DNA of 64,000 bases from Sphingomonas sp. Y38-1Y (GCF_032391395.1 NZ_CP135916.1:2325001-2389000), one strand, 5' to 3'. Positions 54,980 to 63,519 are shown, counted from the stretch's first letter. Numbers and translations are program-made. The notes: generated by a model from the sequence alone, not told the origin.

Positions 54980-55408
54980 TCAAACGGCGTCGGTCAACAG
55001 GACCAGATAGTCCTTGTTGGTGACGGTATCCTCGATCAGCGGCCAGACTTTTTGATGGATGTCGGACTTTACCCAAACCTGACGCTGCTCCTCGCTCTCG
55101 TAAGTGAGCTGGAAACGATAGTTGATGCCGTTGGCGGGTGCCGGCTGACCCTGGATGACGGTGCGGATCTTGAGCATCTTGAGGTCGATGAACCCGCGCC
55201 CGCGAAAGCTCTCCGCCGCGGGGCGGAAGCGCTTGTGAAAATGGTCGAGCATCTCGGCCTCGCGCGCCGGATCGATCGCGAGATCGCAATAGAGGACGAT
55301 TGGCTTGCGCGCCGCGCGGCGTGCCTGCGGCAGCGCCGAGGCGGCACTCGCCGCGCCCGCGCCGATCCCGGCAAGTCCCATCAGTTTCAACAGATTACGT
55401 CGTTCCAT
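54980..55408 (-). CDS. Small exported alpha/beta-barrel protein, possibly Dabb-like
   Basis: A 142-residue protein with a Tat-like signal (ERRNLLKLMGLAGIGAG). The mature part begins KPIVLYCDLAIDPAREAEML and ends TVTNKDYLVLL, a single ferredoxin-like alpha+beta fold resembling dimeric stress or monooxygenase-type proteins. ATG at 55408 with AGGGAGG. It lies between the cupin and the lactonase genes, 11 bp before the latter. Function unknown. Confidence 0.65.
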   Translation of the reverse strand: MERRNLLKLMGLAGIGAGAASAASALPQARRAARKPIVLYCDLAIDPAREAEMLDHFHKRFRPAAESFRGRGFIDLKMLKIRTVIQGQPAPANGINYRFQLTYESEEQRQVWVKSDIHQKVWPLIEDTVTNKDYLVLLTDAV

Positions 55409-55425
55409 TCTCATCCTCCCTGAAG

Positions 55426-56319
55426 TTAGCGGCCGCGCGACTGCGCCGCGGCATAGGCGGCCTTGGCCGCCTGATCCTTGGCGACGCCGACGACCATCAG
55501 CTCGAGCGGGGCGGTGCCCGTCTGCCGGATCGCGCGCGACTGCCCGATATCGACGGGGATCGCGTCGCCCGCGCGGATCATCGCCTTCTCGCCCGCGACC
55601 TCGACCTCGCCCGTGCCGCCGATGACGTAGAGCATCTCGCTCATCCCCGCCTTGGCCGCGCTGCCGACGCTGGCGCCTGCCGGGATCAGCAGGTGATCGA
55701 CATAGCTCCACGTCGTCGCAAAGATCGTTGGGTCGAGCGCACGGCGATAGCCGACCTCGCCCTGCCCGCCATCCATCGCCTTGACCGGCTTCAGCAGCGC
55801 GCGGTCGAAGCGCATGCTGATGAACTGCGGCACCCGGTCCAGCGCCGCGCCCTCGCGCGTGTCGCCCAGGTCGAAATTGTCGTATCGCTTGGTCATACCG
55901 ACATTGATATTGAGCCATTGCAGCGGCTTGTCGGTCGCATTGTAGATCGCGTGCGAATGCCCCATCCGGTCCGGCACCGCCGCCGGTCCCTTGATCGTCG
56001 AGGTGCGGCCGTCGATCGTGAACTGTGCCTCGCCATCCAGGATGACGAACATTTCCTCGCTCTGGTTGTGGAAATGCTGGCCGATGCTGCTCTTGGGCAG
56101 GATCTCGCCGCGATGGACGAAGATGAGGTTGGTGCTGAGCGCATCCGGCCCGAGCAGGCCGGCGAAGCGCATCGACCCGGCGCCGCCATGCACGCCTTCG
56201 AGCTCGCGCAGCTTGGCCGGATCATGCCGGCCGATGCGCTCCTGAAGTGTCTGCGACGCGGCCGGACTGGCCGCCACCAGAAGCGCGGCGATCGCCACCA
56301 TGCCGAAGCCCGTTTTCAT
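55426..56319 (-). CDS. Exported bicupin protein
   Basis: A 297-residue two-domain cupin with a signal peptide. The first cupin shows GQHFHNQSEEMFVILDG then GHSHAIYN (His-rich metal site); the second reads SEMLYVIGGTGEVEVAG with fewer histidines. ATG at 56319 chosen for GGGAGGG upstream. It may be a dioxygenase, isomerase or sugar-acid binding protein. First gene of the three-gene minus operon; the divergent operator at 56386 is its likely control. Confidence 0.82.
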   Translation of the reverse strand: MKTGFGMVAIAALLVAASPAASQTLQERIGRHDPAKLRELEGVHGGAGSMRFAGLLGPDALSTNLIFVHRGEILPKSSIGQHFHNQSEEMFVILDGEAQFTIDGRTSTIKGPAAVPDRMGHSHAIYNATDKPLQWLNINVGMTKRYDNFDLGDTREGAALDRVPQFISMRFDRALLKPVKAMDGGQGEVGYRRALDPTIFATTWSYVDHLLIPAGASVGSAAKAGMSEMLYVIGGTGEVEVAGEKAMIRAGDAIPVDIGQSRAIRQTGTAPLELMVVGVAKDQAAKAAYAAAQSRGR

Positions 56320-56385
56320 CCGCACCCTCCCGAGATCGCCGGTCCAGCCGGTATTTACTCGGCGTTATAACCCGCCTACACGAGA

Positions 56386-56402
56386 ATCATATAGGATATT
56401 TC
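56386..56402. promoter_or_regulatory. Operator-like site, cupin/MFS divergent promoter
   Basis: ATCATAT-AGG-ATAT has the left half TCATAT identical to that at 50868 and the same 3-bp spacing, but the right half decays (ATATTT). It sits in the 106-bp gap between two divergent operons. Confidence 0.42.
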
Positions 56403-56425
56403 GCGACCAGCGAAGGGAGAGGGTG

Positions 56426-57748
56426 ATGGCGTCGACCGGGCGATCAAGGATACGCGTACAGCTCGTCTTCCTGCTGTTCGTCATCAGCGCGATCGCTTTC
56501 CTCGACCGCACCAACATCTCGGTCGCCGGCGTCCAGATGCGCCAGGAATATGGCATCGACCAGATCCAGCTCGGCTGGGTCTTCAGCGCGTTTCTCATCG
56601 GTTATGCCGTCTTTCAGGTCCCGGCCGGGTGGCTGGCCGCCAAGTACGGGCCGCGTCGCCTGCTGACTTGGGCGCTGGTCTGGTGGGGTCTGTTCAGCGT
56701 CGCCACCGCGCTTGTCTCGCCCCAGGGTGCCAATGCGATCCTGATGCTCGCGATCGTCCGCTTCGCGCTCGGCATCGGCGAGGCGGCGGTGTATCCGTCC
56801 GCCAACCAGTTCATCTCGCGCTGGGTGCCGGCCAGCGAGCGGGGCAAGGCCAATGGGCTGATCTTCGCAGGCGTCGGCGCGGGCTCGGGCCTCACCCCGC
56901 CGCTCATCACCGCGGTCATTGCCTTTGCCGGCTGGCGCGCGTCCTTCTACGTCTGCGCGGCGATCGGACTGGTCGTCGCCGCGATCTGGTACGTCGTCGC
57001 GCGCGACCGGCCGCAGGATCATGCCCGCGTCGACGCCGCCGAGCTTGCACATATCGAGGCGGGGCTGCCCCCTGCCCCCGTCGACACCGATCGCGTTGCG
57101 ATCCCGTGGGGCGCGATCCTGTCGAGCCGCAACGTCTGGGGCCTGTTCTTCAGCTATTTCGCGTTCGGCTACGTCATCTGGATCTTCTTCTCCTGGTTCT
57201 TCATCTATTTGGCAGAGGCGCGCGGCCTCGATCTCAAGTCGAGCGCGCTCTACGGCATGGCCCCGTTCCTTGCGATGACGATCGGGTGCCTGGGCGGCGG
57301 CGTGCTCAATGATGCGATCTCGAAGCGGCGCGGGCTCTATGCCGGGCGATCGGGGCTGGCGATGGTGTCGTTCGTGCTCACCGGCATCTTCCTGCTGATC
57401 GGCAGCCGCGTCGACAGCGCGCCGCTCGCGGTGCTCACGCTCGCGCTGGGTGGCGGGGCGATCTACCTGTCGCAGAGCGGCTTCTGGTCCGTCACCGCCG
57501 ATATCGCCGGGCGGCATGCCGGCGTCGTTTCCGGGTTGATGAATGCCGGCTGCCAGGTCGGCGGCGCGCTCACCTCGTCGCTGACGCCGTGGATCGCCGC
57601 GCAATATGGCTGGGTCGCGGCGTTTGGCACCGGCGCGGTCATCGTGCTGGTGGGGACGCTCGCTTGGGCGATCGTCGATCCGAACCGGCTGATCGGCGCG
57701 GGTCGGAGCCGCGAATTCGTCGGCGATCCTGCACCGGTCGCACCATGA
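56426..57748 (+). CDS. Second ACS-type MFS transporter
   Basis: A 440-residue MFS carrier, 12 helices. Motifs AFLDRTNISVAGVQMRQEYG and GWLAAKYGPRRLL are those of the ACS group. It resembles the transporter at 41624 in family but not closely in sequence. ATG at 56426 has GGGAGAGGG upstream; longer readings cross the operator and are rejected. It ends in a 4-bp overlap with a possible start of the following cupin gene. It doubles uptake capacity of the island or serves another intermediate. Confidence 0.87.
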   Translation: MASTGRSRIRVQLVFLLFVISAIAFLDRTNISVAGVQMRQEYGIDQIQLGWVFSAFLIGYAVFQVPAGWLAAKYGPRRLLTWALVWWGLFSVATALVSPQGANAILMLAIVRFALGIGEAAVYPSANQFISRWVPASERGKANGLIFAGVGAGSGLTPPLITAVIAFAGWRASFYVCAAIGLVVAAIWYVVARDRPQDHARVDAAELAHIEAGLPPAPVDTDRVAIPWGAILSSRNVWGLFFSYFAFGYVIWIFFSWFFIYLAEARGLDLKSSALYGMAPFLAMTIGCLGGGVLNDAISKRRGLYAGRSGLAMVSFVLTGIFLLIGSRVDSAPLAVLTLALGGGAIYLSQSGFWSVTADIAGRHAGVVSGLMNAGCQVGGALTSSLTPWIAAQYGWVAAFGTGAVIVLVGTLAWAIVDPNRLIGAGRSREFVGDPAPVAP

Positions 57749-57768
57749 ACAAGCATAAGGGAGGGGTC

Positions 57769-58743
57769 ATGCGCATTACGAGTCTCTGGGCCGCAAGCTG
57801 CACCGCCGCACTGGTATCGGCACTCGCGCTGCAAGCCGCCGCGGCACAGACGCCGCCGACCCAGGGCCCGCGCCCTGCCCCGCCTCCGCCGTTCAATGCC
57901 TGGACGCCGAAGAAAACGCCCTACACGCCCTGGCGCGCGCCCAACCGTCCATGGTGGAAGCTGAGCGACGTCAAGGCATTGCACAAGGGCAAGGCCGCCT
58001 GGACCCAGCCGGTGATCCGCAACAAGGACCTGGTCGCCGACTGGCACCAGCTGGCGCCCGGCAGCCGCACCACGACGCTCGCCTACTCGGACAACCGCAC
58101 CGCGATCATCGTGTGGGAAGGCGAGATGCGCGTGACCATGGCGGGCCAGGAACCGTTCACCGCGCGCAAGGGGTTCGAGATCAACGTTCCCTATCGCGTG
58201 CCGTTCACGCTGGAGGCGACGGGCGCCGCGCCGGCGCTCTATTTCCAGATCAACGCGGCCAGCGACATGCCGCTCTATCCCGCGGATGCTGCCGCACCGC
58301 CAAAGGTCGCGGGCTGGGCGTATGAGAAGCGGATCGTCACCGGGGGGCCGGGCGGCTTCGACGAGCGGCACAAGCCGTTCGTCGACTATTACGCCGCGCA
58401 TGTGGAGGGCGGCGCGCGGCCGGGCGCGTTCATCGCCGACCAGCATCTATTCGTGAACAACATCCGTGGCCGCGCGACACCGACCCCGCCCGCCTCCAAC
58501 CTCGGCCATTTCCATGTCGGGTACGACGAGTTCTGGTTCGTCATGGAGGGCAACGTGACGCTTCAGGTCGAAGGCGCCCCGGTCTTCACCGCCGCCGCCG
58601 GCGACGTCATCTCCGCGCCGCAGGGCCACTGGCACCGCGCCAGCTTCGGCGGACCGGAGGGGCAATGGGGCACGCGCGTGGCGGTCAATCCGTATCCGGC
58701 GGGCGGCCACGCTTACTCGGAGGAGTCGGGCGGTCGGCAGTAA
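57769..58743 (+). CDS. Exported cupin-domain protein
   Basis: A 324-residue protein with a signal peptide (to AAAAQT) and a proline-rich mature start. Two cupin-like domains are suggested: residues near WHQLAPGSRTTTLAYSDNRT and the clearer GHFHVGYDEFWFVMEG with GHWHRASF at the end, which supplies a metal site. Start at 57769 (GGAGGGG upstream); an ATG eight codons earlier overlaps the MFS stop. It pairs with the MFS gene as a two-gene operon. Confidence 0.78.
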   Translation: MRITSLWAASCTAALVSALALQAAAAQTPPTQGPRPAPPPPFNAWTPKKTPYTPWRAPNRPWWKLSDVKALHKGKAAWTQPVIRNKDLVADWHQLAPGSRTTTLAYSDNRTAIIVWEGEMRVTMAGQEPFTARKGFEINVPYRVPFTLEATGAAPALYFQINAASDMPLYPADAAAPPKVAGWAYEKRIVTGGPGGFDERHKPFVDYYAAHVEGGARPGAFIADQHLFVNNIRGRATPTPPASNLGHFHVGYDEFWFVMEGNVTLQVEGAPVFTAAAGDVISAPQGHWHRASFGGPEGQWGTRVAVNPYPAGGHAYSEESGGRQ

Positions 58744-58749
58744 GCCCTC

Positions 58750-58859
58750 CTTGTTCCCCGGCGAAGGCCGGGGTCCAGTTGGGAAGGCTGAAGTGGCTGA
58801 GCGATGCCAGCCATCACGATCGGCTCGCAACTGGACCCCGGACTTCGCCGGGGAACAAG
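58750..58859. repeat. Palindromic repeat, type C copy 2
   Basis: Arms 58750-58781 and 58828-58859 (32 bp) with CCCCGGCGAAGGCCGGGGTCC as core, as at 53877, and a 46-bp spacer. It starts 6 bp after the cupin stop and faces the minus-strand SRP RNA gene. Confidence 0.83.
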
Positions 58860-58867
58860 AGCGGGCT

Positions 58868-58945
58868 GTGCTCCCGCGCAGGCGGGAGCCCAGCGCCACG
58901 CACGGTGGCGCTTGCCGCTGTAGGCTCCCGCCTTCGCGGGAGCAC
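58868..58945. repeat. Palindromic repeat, type D
   Basis: Arms 58868-58890 and 58923-58945 (GTGCTCCCGCGCAGGCGGGA and near complement) enclose a second hairpin (GCGCCAC/GTGGCGC). It lies 15 bp from the 3' end of the SRP RNA gene and could help terminate it. Confidence 0.78.
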
Positions 58946-58960
58946 GCCAGAATGTGTTGA

Positions 58961-59056
58961 GGGTGGGAGCCGGAACGACCCGCAACGAGGTCGTTACGGC
59001 TGCTTCCTTCCGGACCTGACCGAGTTGGCGACAGCTGCGTCCGCCCGACTCCCAGG
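58961..59056 (-). ncRNA. ffs: SRP RNA (4.5S RNA)
   Basis: On the minus strand bases 59022-58999 read GGTCAGGTCCGGAAGGAAGC, the universally conserved domain IV loop of bacterial SRP RNA. The flanking ends GGGAGTCGG (59053-59045) and CCGGCTCCC (58973-58965) pair to close the hairpin, giving about 96 nt, the usual small alphaproteobacterial size. It binds Ffh for co-translational targeting. Exact ends are estimated from pairing. Confidence 0.93.
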
Positions 59057-59080
59057 CGCCATATGGCGGCGTCCGGCCGA

Positions 59081-60166
59081 TCAGGCAAGGGCCGCGAGCG
59101 ACGCGGGCTCGTGCAGCGGACATCCGTTCGCACGCCGCCGCCGGTCGGCCGAGGATTTGTACGGATCCTTGCGCGCGCGATTGATGTTGCCGAGCGGCCG
59201 GTGCGCGGCAAGGCCATGCCAGGGCGCGAACGACAGCGCCTCGTCTATCGCCTCGGCGTCCGGCCCCCATCCCGCCTGCGGCGCGACCTCCAGCAGCGCG
59301 ACCGTGCGATAGGGGCTCGCCGCCTCATCCCACTCGACGCTCGCATCCTCGATCGGCATCGCGTCCGTGTCGGTGCAGAGCTGGAAGCGGAGCTCCCACA
59401 CGCCGCCATGCTCGGCGAGCGCGGCGCCGGTATCCTCGCGGATCGCGTCGCGCCGCCCCTTGGTGTCGATCGTCGCCTCGCGCAGCGCCAGCAACTCGGG
59501 CGCGACCGGGCGGAGCTGGAACTTGGCGACATGATCGCCGAAGCGGTACGGTGTCTGGCTGAAATAGGTCGTGCCCAGCGGATGCACTTGCGGCGCGCCG
59601 CCCATCGTCTTGAGCATCGTGCTTTCGAGGCCCACCGCCTCCAGCCCCGCCTCGATCCCGCGCAGCGCCGCCGACAGCGCCTTCTTGGCGCCCTCGCCCT
59701 TGTCGGTGGTCTTGGCGAGCAGCTTGAGATTGCCGAGGAACTGGTCCGCCGTCTTCGCGGCAAAGGCGGGCGCGTTCGCCATCACGAAGTCCTGCGTCGT
59801 GTCGTCCTCGCTGCCCGGCAGGCGCTCGCCCTCGACGCCCAGCACCTTGAGCGCAAGCCCGCGCGGAACCGAGATCGCGTCGTCCAGAATGTCACCCGGA
59901 TTGGTCGAGATGCGCAGCACCGCGTCATAGCGTCCGGGTGCCGCGAACAGCCCCTGCGCCAGCTCGGGCGGCAAATCGGCCGCGATCGTCAGCGTCGCCC
60001 TGGCGATCGCGTGACCCTTGGCATGGACCGACCGCACGCCCCGGCCATAATCGGCGAGCGTCGTGTCGAGAATCTGACCGAACTGCTCCTTCAGCCCCTC
60101 GATCGTCTCGGCCTCATCCTCGCGGATCGTCTCGAGCTCGGGGGAATAGGCGACATAGCCGGGCAT
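59081..60166 (-). CDS. Catalase-related heme protein (SrpA-like)
   Basis: A 361-residue protein of the catalase-like heme superfamily, shorter than true catalases. The distal histidine is likely in VRSVHAKGHAIARATL, YDAVLRISTNPGD follows, and the C-terminal HRPLGNINRARKDPYKSS contains the arginine and proximal tyrosine. GGAG precedes the ATG. Related proteins use peroxides on fatty acids or have weak catalase activity. No signal peptide. Confidence 0.82.
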   Translation of the reverse strand: MPGYVAYSPELETIREDEAETIEGLKEQFGQILDTTLADYGRGVRSVHAKGHAIARATLTIAADLPPELAQGLFAAPGRYDAVLRISTNPGDILDDAISVPRGLALKVLGVEGERLPGSEDDTTQDFVMANAPAFAAKTADQFLGNLKLLAKTTDKGEGAKKALSAALRGIEAGLEAVGLESTMLKTMGGAPQVHPLGTTYFSQTPYRFGDHVAKFQLRPVAPELLALREATIDTKGRRDAIREDTGAALAEHGGVWELRFQLCTDTDAMPIEDASVEWDEAASPYRTVALLEVAPQAGWGPDAEAIDEALSFAPWHGLAAHRPLGNINRARKDPYKSSADRRRRANGCPLHEPASLAALA

Positions 60167-60230
60167 TGAACGCTCCGTAAGCTTTTGCAGGAGAGGTCCT
60201 AATCGATGCGAAGCGGGGCCGGTTCCGGCT

Positions 60231-60569
60231 TCAGCCGCGACCGCGCATATCGCGCCGCTCGGGCGGGATGCGCACGGTCAGTGCATCCCATGCCGCCTCG
60301 ATCCAGATCTGACAGGCGAGCCGGCTGGTGCGCGTCGCCCCGGCGGCAAGGTCGAGCATGTCTTCCTCCTCTTCGCTCGGTGGCGGCAGGCGGTCGAAAT
60401 CCTCGGGCGCGATGATGACGTGGCAGGTCGAGCAGGCCATCTGCCCCTCGCACGTCCCCTCCAGCGGTTGACCGTCATTCTGCGCGACGTCGAGCAGCCG
60501 GTCGCCAGGCGTCGCCACGACCTCTCGCACGGCGACGCCGTCCGCGGCGACGAAGCGGACGCGCGTCAT
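60231..60569 (-). CDS. 2Fe-2S ferredoxin, adrenodoxin type
   Basis: A 112-residue plant/vertebrate-type ferredoxin of the ISC/adrenodoxin branch. Cluster cysteines are in CEGQMACSTC and the last in RLACQIW. It normally donates electrons to cluster assembly or a P450. The ATG overlaps the cysteine desulfurase stop by 4 bp, so it is the third gene of a cluster-assembly-like operon. The proximity favours Fe-S assembly. Confidence 0.93.
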   Translation of the reverse strand: MTRVRFVAADGVAVREVVATPGDRLLDVAQNDGQPLEGTCEGQMACSTCHVIIAPEDFDRLPPPSEEEEDMLDLAAGATRTSRLACQIWIEAAWDALTVRIPPERRDMRGRG

Positions 60570-61657
60570 GCCGCCAGCCTCTGCGCGGCGACGGCGGCAT
60601 CCAGGCGGGCGAGCGCGTCCAGCAATTCGGCTTCCTTCGTATAACGGCCAAAGCCGATGCGGATGCTCGACCGCGCTTCGCGGTCCGACAGGCCGATCGC
60701 GCGCAGCACATGGCTGGGTCTTCCCGACCCGCTGGCACAGGCCGAGCCGGCGGAAAAGGCGAGGTCGCGGCACTCGGAGATCAGCCGCGCGACGTCTAGG
60801 CCCGCGAGGGTCAGGTTGAGATTGCCGCGATAGCGATGCGTCGGCGATCCGTTGAGCTGCCAGCGCGGCCCAAGCGCCTCACGCGCCGCGTCGAACAACG
60901 CACCCACATGCGCGGCGTCCTCGACCATACGCGACTTCGCCAGCTTGGCCGCGGCGCCGAAGCCCGCGCACAAGGCCGGACTCAGCGTCCCGGACCGACC
61001 CAGCGCCTCCTGCCCGCCGCCATGCAGCAGCGGCGCGAGTTGAACCCCATCCCGCACCCACAGCGCGCCGATCCCTTTCGGCCCATGGATTTTGTGCGCC
61101 GACACCGCGATCAGGTCGCACCCCTCGGGCGTCTCAAGCCGTCCGAAGCCCTGGACCGCGTCGCACAGCATCAGCGCGCCCGCCGATCGCGCGATCGCCG
61201 CCAGCTCGGCGATCGGCTGAATCACCCCGATCTCATTGTTGACGAGCATCGCCGCGACGAGCCCGGTGCCCGGCACAATCGCGGCGCGGGCGGCGTCGAG
61301 GTCGACCCGCCCGTCGCTCCCCACCGGCAGCACCGTGACCTGACGCCCCCGCGCCGCCTCCGCTGCGACGGAATCGAGCACCGCGGCATGTTCGGTCGCC
61401 AGCGTGACGATCGGGCCGCTGGTGCCCTTGATCGCCCAGTTGAGCGCCTCCGTCGCGCCGCTGGTGAACGCGACCGCGCCGCCAGCGGGCATCAGCGATG
61501 CGATCGCGTCGCGCGCCACTTCCACCGCCGCACGCGCCGCGCGGCCGGGGCCATGCGCGCTGTGCGGATTGGCGTGCTGCGTCTCCAGCCATGGCAGCAT
61601 CGCCGCCAAGGCCTCGCGCGCGAGCGGCGTCGTCGCCTGATAATCGAGATAGATCAT
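60566..61657 (-). CDS. Cysteine desulfurase, IscS/NifS family, copy 1
   Basis: A 363-residue PLP enzyme. PLP lysine in AVSAHKIHGPKG, active cysteine in SAGSACASGSGRPSH, first motif IYLDYQATTPLA and NNEIGVIQPI. The ATG at 61657 overlaps the second copy by 4 bp (ATGA); a 19-residue longer reading is rejected. It takes sulfur from cysteine for clusters. Slightly shorter than E. coli IscS. Confidence 0.93.
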   Translation of the reverse strand: MIYLDYQATTPLAREALAAMLPWLETQHANPHSAHGPGRAARAAVEVARDAIASLMPAGGAVAFTSGATEALNWAIKGTSGPIVTLATEHAAVLDSVAAEAARGRQVTVLPVGSDGRVDLDAARAAIVPGTGLVAAMLVNNEIGVIQPIAELAAIARSAGALMLCDAVQGFGRLETPEGCDLIAVSAHKIHGPKGIGALWVRDGVQLAPLLHGGGQEALGRSGTLSPALCAGFGAAAKLAKSRMVEDAAHVGALFDAAREALGPRWQLNGSPTHRYRGNLNLTLAGLDVARLISECRDLAFSAGSACASGSGRPSHVLRAIGLSDREARSSIRIGFGRYTKEAELLDALARLDAAVAAQRLAA

Positions 61658-62760
61658 GTGAGCAGGTCGTCGCCCGGCGCCGCCGCGCCCGCATCGCGGC
61701 GGATCGCGCTCCACGCGGCGAGGAAACGCTCGACGTCGCTCGCGCTGGTCGACCGGCCGAAGCTCACGCGGATCACCTCTGCCGCCGCTTCCGGCGCGAT
61801 CCCCATCTGCGCGAGCACATGGCTCGGCCGCATCGTTCCCGACGAACAGGCGGCGCCGGCGGAAATCGAGATCCCCATCAGGTCGAAGCGGATGAGCTGC
61901 GTCGCCGACGCGACGCCCGGCATTCGATAGGCCGCGATGGTCGGCGTCCGCCGCTCGGCACCGGGCGCCACCATCTCCGCCCCCGCCGCGGCCAGGCCGT
62001 GGTCGAGCCGCGCGCGCAGCTCGGCAAGGTAGATCAGGTCCTCGGGACTGCCCGTCGCCGCGACGAAGCCGACCGCCCCGGGCAGGTTTTCCGTCCCGCC
62101 GCGATAGCCGCGCTCCTGTCCCCCGGAGGGGCGCAGGCTGGCGAAGTCGCGGATCAGCAGCGCGCCGACGCCCGGGGGTCCGCCGCGCTTGTGCCCCGAC
62201 AGGGCGACGAAATCGGCATGATGCTGCGGCAGATCGTCATCGTCCCAGCCGACCGGCATCTGCGCCGCGTCGACCAGGACCAGCCCGCCCGCCTCGTGCA
62301 CCAGCGCCGCGATCGCCGCGATCGGCTGAAGCACGCCCGTTTCGTTGTTGCCCCACTGCACCGCAACCAGCGCCGGCGACGGCCCCTCGACCAGCGCGGC
62401 GGCCAGGGCGGCAAGGTCGATCGTGCCGTCGGTCAGCACCGGCAGCCGATCGGCCTCCGGCGCCGCGCGCAGAACCGCCTCATGCTCGGTCGCGGAAACG
62501 AGCACGCGCGCCACCTCGGCGCGGGTCACCGCGATCGCGATCGCCTCGGTCGCGCCGCTGGTGAAGACGAGCTCGCCGGACCAGCCATAAGCGGCGATCA
62601 GCCGCGCGCGTGCCGCCTCCAGCGCAGCGCGGGCGGCGCGGCCCTCGCTGTGCGGCGACGAGGGATTGGCCCAGCTCGCCATCGTATCCGCGACCGCCGC
62701 GATCGCCGGCGCGATCATCGGCGTGGCCGCGGCGTGATCCAGATAGAGGCGATGGCTCAA
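61654..62760 (-). CDS. Cysteine desulfurase, IscS/NifS family, copy 2
   Basis: A 368-residue paralogue upstream of copy 1. PLP lysine in ALSGHKRGGPPG, active cysteine in SAGAACSSGTMRPSH, NNETGVLQPI, and start LYLDHAAATPM. All catalytic parts are intact. It is the first gene of a minus-strand operon desulfurase-desulfurase-ferredoxin; no scaffold (IscU), regulator (IscR) or chaperone gene is adjacent. The two copies differ throughout, so one may serve a special sulfur route. Confidence 0.93.
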   Translation of the reverse strand: MSHRLYLDHAAATPMIAPAIAAVADTMASWANPSSPHSEGRAARAALEAARARLIAAYGWSGELVFTSGATEAIAIAVTRAEVARVLVSATEHEAVLRAAPEADRLPVLTDGTIDLAALAAALVEGPSPALVAVQWGNNETGVLQPIAAIAALVHEAGGLVLVDAAQMPVGWDDDDLPQHHADFVALSGHKRGGPPGVGALLIRDFASLRPSGGQERGYRGGTENLPGAVGFVAATGSPEDLIYLAELRARLDHGLAAAGAEMVAPGAERRTPTIAAYRMPGVASATQLIRFDLMGISISAGAACSSGTMRPSHVLAQMGIAPEAAAEVIRVSFGRSTSASDVERFLAAWSAIRRDAGAAAPGDDLLT

Positions 62761-62781
62761 TGGGCTTCCTTCCCGGCGGCG

Positions 62782-62809
62782 TTGCGTGTCGGGCCGCCCC
62801 GCTTATATA
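62782..62809 (+). promoter_or_regulatory. Possible promoter for alpha/beta hydrolase
   Basis: TTGCGT and TATATA are separated by 16 bp in the 99-bp divergent gap, 51 bp before the hydrolase ATG. The -35 is weak; shown as the best visible candidate. Confidence 0.35.
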
Positions 62810-62859
62810 GCCGTCGCATTGGCGGGCGCTACCGGCACCCGGTCACACACAGGAACCCG

Positions 62860-63516
62860 ATGCCCGAAGTCATCTTCCCCGGCCCCGAAGGCCGCCTCGA
62901 AGGGCGTTTCGCCCCCGCCCCTCGCCCCCGCGCGCCGGTGGCGATGATCCTGCACCCGCACCCGCAATCGGGCGGCACGATGAACAACCGCATCGTGCAG
63001 GAGCTCTACAAGACGTTCCAGCGCCGCGGCTTTGCGACGCTCCGCTTCAACTTCCGCGGCGTCGGCAAGAGCCAGGGGACGTTCGACAACGGCGTCGGCG
63101 AGCTGTCGGACGCGGCGAGCGCGCTCGACTGGGTGCAGAGCTTCCACCCGGAGGCGCAGACGACCTGGATCGCGGGCGTCAGCTTCGGCGCATGGATCGG
63201 CATGCAGCTCCTGATGCGCCGACCGGAAATCCGCGGCTTCATCTCGATCGCGCCGCCGGCCAACATGTACGACTTCACCTTCCTGGCGCCCTGCCCCTCC
63301 TCGGGCATCATCATCCAGGGTGATGCGGACGAGGTGGTGACGCCCAGCGCGACGCAAAAGCTGGTCGACAAGCTGCGTACGCAGAAGCACATCACCATCC
63401 ATCACGACACCATCCCCGGCGCGAACCACTTCTTCGAGCACGAGATGCCGCAGCTGATGGGAAGCGTCGACCGCTATCTCGACATGCGGCTCGATCCCAA
63501 CTCGCCGATCCGCTGA
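62860..63516 (+). CDS. Cytosolic alpha/beta hydrolase
   Basis: A 218-residue hydrolase common in alphaproteobacteria. HPHPQSGGTMNN at the start, RFNFRGVGKSQGTFDN, the nucleophile elbow GVSFGAWIG with serine, the aspartate in QGDADEVVTP and the final histidine in GANHFFE. No signal peptide. The ATG has AGGA upstream. The physiological ester is not known. The GFA-domain gene follows by 3 bp. Confidence 0.86.
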   Translation: MPEVIFPGPEGRLEGRFAPAPRPRAPVAMILHPHPQSGGTMNNRIVQELYKTFQRRGFATLRFNFRGVGKSQGTFDNGVGELSDAASALDWVQSFHPEAQTTWIAGVSFGAWIGMQLLMRRPEIRGFISIAPPANMYDFTFLAPCPSSGIIIQGDADEVVTPSATQKLVDKLRTQKHITIHHDTIPGANHFFEHEMPQLMGSVDRYLDMRLDPNSPIR

Positions 63517-63519
63517 CCG

